Shown: positions 58,301-64,000 of the stretch, piece by piece
Layout: each line of letters starts with the position of its first letter
Position numbering within the stretch: the stretch's first letter is position 1
From: Strigamia acuminata
Lineage: Eukaryota > Arthropoda > Chilopoda > Geophilomorpha > Linotaeniidae
Reading direction: 5' to 3'
Length of the DNA stretch: 64,000 bases
Assembly: GCA_949358305.1 (NCBI GenBank)
Contig: OX442317.1
Coordinates: forward strand, 4,532,186 to 4,596,185
Translations under genes and position numbers: made by a program
The notes under the pieces: model-generated
Databases searched by the model: none
Told to the model about the DNA's origin: nothing
The model's input: only the letters and a program-made list of their open reading frames with translations

Positions 58301-61156
58301 AGACATTATGTCCGCTTATTAATTCATTACTTTTGAAAGTGCTGAGCTTAAAAACACAGCAGGGTATCCAGAATTTTCCAAGAACTGAGCTGAGAATTTT
58401 TTGCCATTTCTTCCTTAAAACTAATAAAATATGATGGTGGCCCTTCTTATGCATAAGGCACAAGTTCTGCAGCTCCTTTTCTCACTAACAAATTCTGCAC
58501 ATGCACACCCTAAGTGATTTCAATAAGCATCCACTGCAAACATACTTTTCTCTCTTTCTTGTCTTTATGCAAAGTAGAATTTCTACTAGAGGAATGTCAA
58601 TTATATTGGATAATTGGTTTAATCTGTTCAATCAAATTTTGGTTTGTAAATGGCTGTAAAAAAAAAATCCAAGATTGATAGGATTTAACCAAGATTTAAC
58701 ATCACAAGTGACAAGTGGCTACAAAGAAACTAACTGTATGTTGATCTTCACCAAATCCTCCCAGATCCTTCCAGCTGACACATTATTTCTCTTCTGCCAC
58801 TGCATGTGGAACCTGACTCTTCTCACCACCTCTCTTGTCTAAATATCCAAGAAACACTTCCTTGTCAAACAATCAATATAATTTTCATCCAGAAATAAAG
58901 CCAAAAGTGTATTCCCACAGTAAATTTAATTTTTTAAAAACTTATTTACTCAAATTATAAACATTTGCTGTGCATATTTCACAGAGTAATATTTTATAAT
59001 GCTTCTTTCATCTTTCCAAATGCCAGTGCCTTAGAGCGTCTGCCTTTTTATGCCACATAAATACTTGATCTTCCTGCAGCCAAGCCAGGATTAATTCTGC
59101 CTCATAATGTACTCACCACTCCACTCACTCTATCCCAAAACTACTTGCATGTATTTATCCACTAGAATATTTATAAAAACAAAAACTTAAGTGTCTCGCA
59201 GAAAAACAGTGCTGGAGATCGATATTTCTTGTGTCAGCCATTTTGGATGTGGCACAAAAACTGATGCACGAGTCCATGGTTGCTCAAATTAAATATTGGT
59301 GCTCCCGATACGAAAAGAATGAGATTAAATGGCGGCTCTTACACTTGCTAAATTCGATAGAATTGTAAGGAAACATACATTTCGATTGGTTGCACAATGT
59401 CAATACTGACACCAGGTAAAGATCAAGCTCGCAGACTAGGGGTGACCTCAAATCAAACATCTATAAGTTATTTCCTATCTTTTTGTATAAAAATGCTTGA
59501 TTCAAGGTGTAAAAGTGTAGAAAGAGTTGACTTAAGACAAGCAACCAAGTGAATTAAATCAATAAGCTGTTGTAGCAGGCAGTTGATAACCACAACATCA
59601 AAGGAACCTAATACATGGGGCGTTGTGGTTAGCAGAATGTTTGTGGTTCATCTTGACATTTCGTTCTTCCATTCCATCATATAATGTTTCTAAGACAGGA
59701 AATTGCATTTTGCATGGTTGGTCAGTAAATAAAGAAATAAAAAAAAAGTAGTTGTTGTTTGCATGAAAGATGGCACTTTAAACTGCAATAACTGTTCTTC
59801 TCTATTTTGACACAGAATTTCAGCACACTGTAAAATTAATACTCCGTAAGAAGTAGACCCGCAGAATTGTGTTTTAAAAAGCAGGTTTAAATTTTAAAAA
59901 AATGAAAAAAAAAGTTACTATAATATAAAAAATATATAGCAGTATTATATTATTGTTAATGAATTATTTAAATGATTAGGTATTAATTAAGTTTGTTTGT
60001 TTTTTGTTGAACAGAGGACGAGGGCTTTATCAAAGAAGAAGAGAAACCACTTCCGGCCAATGAATTTCAACGTCGTATGTGGCTGCTTTTCGAGTATCCA
60101 GAAAGCTCACAGGGGGCTCGGTTTGTTGCCATTATGTCGGTGTTCGTCATCCTTTTATCCATTGTAATCTTTTGCCTGGAGACTCTGCCTGAGTTCAAAC
60201 ACTACCGCATCAGCACACTGCATAACAATGTGACTAGAATTGAGGCAGACGAAGTCCCGGAATTGAGTGACCCCTTTTTCGTGATCGAGACTTGCTGCAT
60301 CGTATGGTTTACGTTCGAATTGCTCGCTCGTTTTGTTTCGTGTCCGAATAAGCTCCACTTTTGCCGTGATATAATGAACACTATTGACATCATAGCCATC
60401 ATACCTTATTTCATTACGTTGGCCACTGTTGTCGCAGATGATAAAGATGTCCCCAAGTACAACGCCTACGATCCGCGTTCAGGTGCATCCAACAACCAGG
60501 CCATGTCACTGGCCATCTTACGGGTCATCAGATTGGTCCGAGTCTTTCGGATCTTTAAACTATCGCGGCATTCGAAGGGGCTGCAAATCTTAGGTCGTAC
60601 ACTTAAAGCGAGCATGCGCGAACTGGGTTTACTCATTTTCTTCCTCTTCATCGGAGTTATACTCTTCTCCAGTGCTGTTTACTTTGCCGAAGCCGATTCG
60701 GAACGCTCCTACTTTAAAAGCATCCCGGACGCCTTTTGGTGGGCCGTCGTAACCATGACGACGGTGGGTTATGGGGACATGCGGCCCGTCGGTGTCTGGG
60801 GTAAATTGGTCGGTTCGCTATGTGCCATCGCCGGCGTGCTGACTATCGCGCTCCCAGTACCGGTTATCGTGTCCAACTTCAATTATTTCTACCACCGAGA
60901 GACAGATCAAGAAGAAATGCAATCGCAGAACTTCAACCACGTGACCAGTTGTCCTTACCTGCCAGGAACGGTGGGACACAAACTGAAGAAGGATTCCTTC
61001 TCAGATTCCAGCTCGGACATAATGGAGCTGGAGGAAGGCATCTTGCTCAATAGTGCCGCCCTCTTGGCAAATCGAGGAGACAATAACGCCAAGAAGCAGA
61101 ACAACCCGCATCACAACAATAATGTGAACGCTGTAAGCATTGAAACCGATGTTTGA
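25482..61156 (+). CDS. Sh: Shaker-type voltage-gated potassium channel Kv1 (547 aa from first exon E1a)
   Basis: Coding exons are 25482-25594, 53055-53175, 54954-55221 and 60015-61156, with agreeing phases (2, 0, 1). The alternative N-terminus (residues 1-38) joins [22 protein letters not shown] leads into the T1 tetramerisation domain (about 73-165). One exon then encodes S1 (202-224), S2 (254-276), S3 (288-308), S4 (about 332-351; charges R337, R340, R343, R346 and K349 in [15 protein letters not shown]), S5 (371-391), filter TVGYGD (417-422) and S6 (432-456) with the PVP hinge. N239 is a likely glycosylation site. The tail ends AVSIETDV, a class I PDZ ligand. The protein forms tetrameric, delayed or A-type K+ channels in excitable cells. 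[20 protein letters not shown] and the ETDV tail match arthropod Shaker. The residue after GYGDM is Arg, where fly Shaker has Thr449. Confidence 0.97.
27905..28310 (+). repeat. 20-bp minisatellite
   Basis: About 20 tandem units of type AAAAATGCATTTTTCAAGG. They are uniform at the left and increasingly diverged to the right. Six consecutive copies near 27920-28040 are almost identical. Confidence 0.95.
28476..28493 (-). promoter_or_regulatory. Candidate CTCF-type site
   Basis: On the minus strand the sequence reads CGACCACCAGGGGGCTGC, close to the CTCF consensus CCASYAGRKGGC. It is a single site and could be chance or part of a repeat. Confidence 0.3.
29250..29784. mobile_element. MITE of the TAGAGAGTTTGC family, copy 1
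   Basis: The ends TAGAGAGTTTGCAGACATG and its reverse complement (CATGTCTGCAAACTCTCTA) match exactly. The 535-bp interior is AT-rich and non-coding, with GATTGTTCAA repeats. Confidence 0.85.
30324..30662. mobile_element. 339-bp MITE with ATACCGTATTACCTC ends
   Basis: The left end ATACCGTATTACCTCACATT is repeated inverted at the right end (AATGTGAGGTAATACGGTAT). The arms stay similar for about 30 bp. Non-coding. Confidence 0.85.
32589..32712. mobile_element. hAT-like MITE, CAGTGCTGGACT family, copy 1 (124 bp)
   Basis: Ends CAGTGCTGGACT and AGTCCAGCCCTG. The flanking 8-mers GTTTTTGA (32581-32588) and GTTTTAGA (32713-32720) differ by one base, as expected of an aged 8-bp hAT target duplication. 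Internal GATTTCCCGGTACTAAA matches copy 2. Confidence 0.8.
32716..33133. mobile_element. 418-bp inverted-repeat element
   Basis: The 15-bp ends TTAGACTTCTAAACC and GGTTTAGAAGTCTAA are exact complements. The left end overlaps the target site of the hAT-like MITE at 32589, so that MITE probably inserted into this element. It contains a CRE palindrome at 32819. Confidence 0.7.
34840..35300. repeat. Two adjoining minisatellites
   Basis: 34840-35060 is built of units like GAACAATTTTAGAACAATTTTG (about 11-22 bp). 35070-35300 is built of units like ATTTCTTTGAATTCTCATGA (about 20 bp). Confidence 0.9.
36450..37180. other. Unexplained GC-rich islet with a hairpin
   Basis: GC-rich (especially 36520-36660) within AT-rich intron. 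A minus-strand frame of 90 codons (36725-36453) has no recognisable domain. Inverted arms CGCGTATGCTAATTGTCGT (36998-37016) and 37042-37060 match with one mismatch around a 25-base loop. A donor-like TTAT|GTAAGA at about 36957 follows an ATG but in phase 0, which does not fit the Shaker core. Confidence 0.5.
37257..37370. repeat. Short tandem array of CTTTTGCGAAT units
   Basis: About nine degenerate 11-15-bp units. The array is interrupted by the hAT-like MITE at 37370 and resumes after it. Confidence 0.8.
37370..37543. mobile_element. hAT-like MITE, CAGTGCTGGACT family, copy 2 (174 bp)
   Basis: Same ends as the 32.6-kb copy, flanked on both sides by CTTTTGCG (37362-37369 and 37544-37551). 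The insertion is inside a short tandem array containing that same octamer, so the target duplication is suggestive rather than proof. Confidence 0.8.
38132..38291. mobile_element. hAT-like MITE, CAGGGCCGTC family, copy 1 (160 bp)
   Basis: Begins CAGGGCCGTCTTTAC and ends GTAAAGGTGGGCCTG, which are imperfect inverted ends. The flanking octamers AATGTAGC and AGTATAGC match at 6 of 8 positions. The GC-rich interior shares most of its length with 53691-53833. Confidence 0.75.
39480..39705 (+). repeat. 22-bp minisatellite
   Basis: About ten tandem units of CCTTTTTACGTACAAAAATG. The right-hand copies are identical apart from single substitutions. Confidence 0.95.
40552..41047. mobile_element. MITE of the TAGAGAGTTTGC family, copy 2
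   Basis: Ends TAGAGAGTTTG..GGGTGCATTTTTCCCTTA and the inverse (TAAGGGAAAAATGC..CTCTCTA). It is 496 bp and shares its outer 11 bp with copy 1. The interior holds repeats of ATTTTAGGCCCAAAA. Confidence 0.85.
42235..42520 (+). repeat. About 32-bp minisatellite
   Basis: About nine units containing CTAAATTGAACAAAACGAC, with the left copies reading CTAAATTGACCAAAA. Confidence 0.9.
43607..43620. promoter_or_regulatory. RFX X-box palindrome
   Basis: GTTGCTAAGCAACC, a full inverted-repeat RFX site. A CRE (43694-43701) lies 73 bases downstream. Confidence 0.55.
44722..44735. promoter_or_regulatory. RFX X-box palindrome upstream of E1b
   Basis: GTTGCCTAGCAACC, 190 bases before the E1b ATG. A weaker GTTGCTAAGCAC occurs near 44466. 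Confidence 0.6.
44912..45000 (+). other. Sh: Candidate alternative Shaker first exon E1b
   Basis: The ATG at 44912 opens 29 codons ([13 protein letters not shown] ... QFGERST) and ends ACC GG|GTGAGA in phase 2. Joined to 53055 it reads ERSTG-SLPKL, restoring the Gly before SLPKL that fly Shaker has at this junction. It lies in a CpG-rich island with an RFX palindrome 190 bases upstream. It is too short to be recognised by similarity and could be a chance frame. Confidence 0.45.
47237..47582 (+). repeat. Tandem duplication of a 178-bp unit
   Basis: 47237-47403 and 47415-47582 are almost identical, both running from AAAATATTTTCTG to CATTCCACACCT. Very few differences, so it is recent. It sits just upstream of the E1c island. 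Confidence 0.93.
47830..48120 (+). promoter_or_regulatory. CpG-rich island around Shaker exon E1c
   Basis: Strongly GC-rich (peak about 47940-48080), with CRE TGACGTCA at 47895-47902, about 196 bases before the E1c ATG, and GCGTGCGCA near 47940. It is probably an internal promoter. Confidence 0.55.
48091..48116 (+). other. Sh: Alternative Shaker first exon E1c (MQMIIVAG)
   Basis: The ATG at 48091 gives MQMIIVAG then GG|GTAAGT in phase 2, and splicing to 53055 yields [14 protein letters not shown]. From memory, one alternative N-terminus of arthropod Shaker is an almost identical octapeptide before GSLPKL, which would make this the best supported alternative start after E1a. An upstream ATG at 48079 is out of frame and would make a short upstream reading frame across the splice. 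Confidence 0.75.
51480..52500 (+). promoter_or_regulatory. CpG-rich island with a donor just upstream of the Shaker core exons
   Basis: GC-rich from about 51480 and again 51940-52480. Elements are CRE at 51490-51497 and 52162-52169, X-box GTTGCTTAGCAACC (51534-51547), and YY1-like GCGGCCATCTTG (52281-52292). A donor CTCAG|GTGAGA ends at 52495. The phase-2 frame before it is open for about 60 codons but has no ATG, so as a first exon it would not supply a start for the channel. Confidence 0.45.
51534..51547. promoter_or_regulatory. RFX X-box palindrome
   Basis: GTTGCTTAGCAACC, 36 bases after a CRE at 51490, in the last CpG-rich island before the core exons. Confidence 0.6.
53176..54953 (+). 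other. Sh: Shaker intron between SLPKL exon and T1 exon
   Basis: Phase 0, donor AAT|GTAAGT. It holds the hAT-like MITE at 53691 and otherwise AT-rich sequence. No exon is recognised. Confidence 0.9.
53691..53833. mobile_element. hAT-like MITE, CAGGGCCGTC family, copy 2 (143 bp)
   Basis: Same ends and interior as the 38.1-kb copy, and an exact 8-bp target duplication CACCCACC on each side (53683-53690 and 53834-53841). It lies in the intron between the first two Shaker core exons. Confidence 0.88.
56567..57463. mobile_element. 897-bp fold-back element (CTAAAG..TAGGTTTACAC ends)
   Basis: The left arm, from 56567, and the right arm, ending 57463, are complementary over about 40 bp, sharing TAGGTTTACACTTGTGTTC. 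It is disrupted by the hAT-like MITE at 56757-57219. Without that insertion and one 8-bp duplicate it would be about 426 bp. Confidence 0.82.
56757..57219. mobile_element. hAT-like MITE, TAGGCATGTGCG ends (463 bp)
   Basis: The terminal inverted repeats TAGGCATGTGCG are exact for 12 bp, with an exact 8-bp target duplication GTTGGCAA (56749-56756 and 57220-57227). The interior has many ATAACGCC units and TTTTTAGGCTAAAAA-like repeats, arranged so that the two halves are largely complementary. Confidence 0.9.
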
Positions 61157-64000
61157 CCCCGCCTACGGCTCAACCCAATTGCCAACAGCACTCCCGGGAT
61201 AGCCCATCAGCTAAGGTATACTATACTTACTTACATACTTACTTACTTAATCATTTGCACAATTACCCTATTTTACCGACCAATATCAAAAATATCTCAC
61301 TCGGTCAAATACGGTATCTTCTTTTCAATAAACGTGTTACTCAAATCCTACTCCTCTTCTTCCAAATATCCAAACCAGTTTGCCCAAATGTTTGCGCCCA
61401 AATCATTGCTCACGAATCGATAGAAAATTAGCAATCATCTTCCCTTTGCTCGCAATCTTAAAACGCTCACAAAATTGCTCATTTATTTGCTTTCATGGCC
61501 AAACGACAATTTCTCTTTTATGGCGCGAGCGAATATAATGACTCTTGTTTCCATCAACCCCTTACACAACTAGTTTTTAACCTAAAAAAAAGAATTCCTA
61601 CTAAAATAAGGTTCTAAACCTTCAATATTTTATGCTATTGATTTTTCCTTTTTTATTTTGCCCCACAACATTCCACGCACAGGAAATAACGAGCGCTTAT
61701 TGTGAATTTCTCTAAAGGCTGATCAGCACTTTTCAGTCACAGCAGATTAACAAACATATGTTGGATTCAATCCTTTGTTACTGCCAAAAGGAAAGTGCCA
61801 AAAGATACCACTTTGCTCCCTCAAAGCTTTCCCTTAATAAAATCTTCTACTTCACTCCTACATGTTGACAATCAAGGTCTCTTTAAACATTCAGTTCGTC
61901 CTAATGCAGTGTTAAACTCAATAGTATTGAAGAAAATCTGCTGACCTAGATGACTGTGCGAATAAGTATATCAGATTGTCCTCAAAAACCAGTAAAACTC
62001 TATAGAATAGCCATTTGTATTTCAACTTAACATGGTCATGACCCCATAGGCTGATGCTCATCTCATATTCATAATGGCACTTGTGGTACAATTTAGCTTA
62101 ACGCTTTTTGGCCACGGTCTGCGCTAAAGCCGCCACACACACGTTGCTAAACGTCCGTATGAATTTACAACCCCCGGACAAAAGTCCTGCAACAGAGCAA
62201 TTTTTTCACTTACTTCAAACTTTGATGGCATCTAGCATAAAAACCATGACAGCTAGAGCAATAACACTTTAAAAATTGAAAAGCCCTATCTTTTTAGACT
62301 AGAATTGTCCTTATGAATTTATACTACAGTTATAAGGTTATAACTTGACTTTTTTCAACCCACAAGCACCCTTTCGCAAATGTCGGTCCAGGTGTTTTTC
62401 GACCTAACCGGATTAGTTGGATTCTTCGGATACTCAGCTTGAAGAGGTGGCATTTTCTAAAAATCAAATTCTCAAGAACACGTTTCTCTCTGGTTTCACT
62501 GTAACCACATGGCACTGGATGGATTCTTTGGATTCTCAAGTGGTTATTGCTGCTCCAGACATGACCAGACTTTGTATCGATCATAAGCCTTGAAGAGCAG
62601 ATCCTGAGCATGCTCACATCACTTTTTATTCCAGCGATGTGAAATGTTAGATTGAGATTGTGACAAATGGCACGAATCCACTTACACTTTTCTTTATTAG
62701 GAATTTTAATTTGAAAGCTTACAGGGCGCGTAAACACCAACAACCATAAACTTCCCCATTTCAACACCATCAAACTAAAAATAGTTATTAATATCAATAA
62801 ACGTCAAGTGCTTGGACTTTGTTTTACATGAAATTAGTTCATTGCATCCTTTATTATTGATTAGCACGTGGACATCACTTTCAAGGCGCAGTGTGCAAAA
62901 GTGCAGCTTTGCAAAGTGACCAACATAAATTATTTACTCATCCCTGATTTTGCCACCCGAGTCGCGACACAAATGGAGTAAAAATTTAAATCACAAAATT
63001 AACTGCAAAATATGCTTTTCCCTCACTACCAATGCACTATGAGTCACAGTCATGCAAACAAATGGTTTAACTCATCCTGACTAAATTAAGGGTTTTTTTG
63101 ACAGGTCTGCTCAGTGGCATAGCAACCGTATGCCCCCTTAAAAAACAGGCAAAAATTGATACGTACATGTTACGTATCGTTAAAAAGAGACATAAATAGT
63201 CGTTTTTTCCCGGAAAAGTGGCAATATATGCATTTATTATCCGATTTTCGGAAAATATGCAATTTTAGCCAATTTCGGCTATATATGCAATACACATATG
63301 AAGCATGCATTTATGCATTTATCCGGGGTCTACTTGTAGGCATAACGGGGGTTTTTATAAGGGAAAAGTATCTGCCGCAAACTGTGTACTGGGTCAAAAC
63401 ATGACACCGGTCCACAACACATTGTGACTAAAAATACCGGTCCGCTACAATACTTAGTTTGAGAAGTGCTGCACTAAAACCCTACAGTATTAAATTTATC
63501 GTGAATTAATAATGATACCACTGAGCACCGCTGTGTGGAAGCAAATGTCTTAGACTTGAGCCCAGGGACAGCTTCCCCGTCAAACTCCCCATCACTTAAA
63601 ACTTTCCCAACAAAAAGAAACAAAAATTAAACAAAACCTATCCAGTATAAACCTCCTAAATTCCAGGACCGTTACGTCAGACCCCTAGCGCCGCCACTGT
63701 AAAGCAATTGTAATTTTACTCATTCAAGAGGACGCTTGACACTTCGCCCTTTTGACTAAGTAACTTCGGTCATTATCATAAGGAGGTTCCTTTGCAAAAT
63801 AACTGTCAAAATTGAATGACCATTCGGTCCCAAATCTTTCCAAGTGTTAAAACACGGCACTATGCAGCCACTACCGGAAATGATATGCTAAAAAAGAAAA
63901 GCAGCACTTAAACAACAACGTTTTGAGTGCAGCTGCGTTTCAATTAGAATTAAAACAATCCCTCTTTCTCCTTTCTGCGCATACAAACGCAATAATTTTG
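61157..64000. other. Shaker 3'UTR and downstream region
   Basis: AATAAA at 61327-61332, about 170 bases after the stop, is a candidate polyadenylation signal. The rest is AT-rich. A minus-strand frame of 155 codons (62797-62330) has no recognised domain. The sequence GCAAACTGTGTACTGGG at 63377-63393 resembles a decayed TAGAGAGTTTGC-family end, and TTTGAGAAGTGCTG (63459-63472) resembles a hAT right end. I recognise no gene. Confidence 0.55.

Larger units (their letters stand above)
55222..60014 (+). other. Sh: Shaker intron between T1 exon and the S1-S6 exon
   Basis: Phase 1, donor AAAG|GTAAGT. It has a 33-base A run at about 55269, the nested inverted-repeat elements at 56.57-57.46 kb, and AT-rich sequence without recognised exons. 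In particular, I see no alternative copy of S1-S6 sequences here. Confidence 0.85.

Noticed and set aside
62330-62797. 155-codon minus-strand frame downstream of Shaker
   Set aside because: No family resemblance, unremarkable codon use for AT-rich DNA, and no splice or promoter context.
63451-63480. hAT right end TTTGAGAAGTGCTG
   Set aside because: No matching left end identified within the window, so no element is called.

Overview
The window is nuclear DNA from an invertebrate animal, most likely an arthropod. It is AT-rich, its genes are split by GT-AG introns, and the proteins resemble arthropod family members: a Shaker channel ending in ETDV, a U1-70K carrying the block IALWDP, and a core alpha-1,3-fucosyltransferase of a kind vertebrates lack. 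I cannot name the species. I recognise no tRNA, rRNA or CRISPR array.

Layout. (1) 1-6.6 kb: a three-coding-exon Golgi alpha-1,3-fucosyltransferase on the + strand. A diverged copy of its own 3' end lies upstream of it, next to a 653-bp inverted-repeat element. (2) 8.4-13.9 kb, - strand: the eIF4G-like translation factor DAP5/NAT1/eIF4G2 in 18 coding exons, with no usable AUG for the conserved N-terminus. (3) 14.3-20.6 kb, - strand: U1 snRNP 70K (SNRNP70) in 8 coding exons. One intron is GC-AG, and another is crowded with unused strong 5' splice sites. (4) 24.5-61.3 kb, + strand: a Shaker-type Kv1 potassium channel. A 27-kb first intron separates an upstream first exon from the conserved core exons, and the whole S1-S6 region is one exon. 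(5) 61.3-64 kb: no gene seen.

The first three genes are housekeeping or secretory functions (N-glycan core fucosylation, cap-independent translation, splicing) and have no evident functional link to each other or to Shaker. The most notable feature is the Shaker first intron. At least two more potential first exons (44.9 and 48.1 kb) lie in separate CpG-rich islands. Each has an ATG, a good donor and the same splice phase (2) as the 25.5-kb exon, so all three could join the common exon beginning SLPKL. The intron also holds 11 exact TGACGTCA palindromes and three near-identical RFX X-box palindromes. This suggests a multi-promoter Shaker locus, as in flies, with CREB/ATF- and RFX-type inputs.

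The introns and flanks are rich in short DNA transposons. Several have exact 8-bp target duplications (hAT type), others have TA-flanked or long terminal inverted repeats, and there are many minisatellite arrays.
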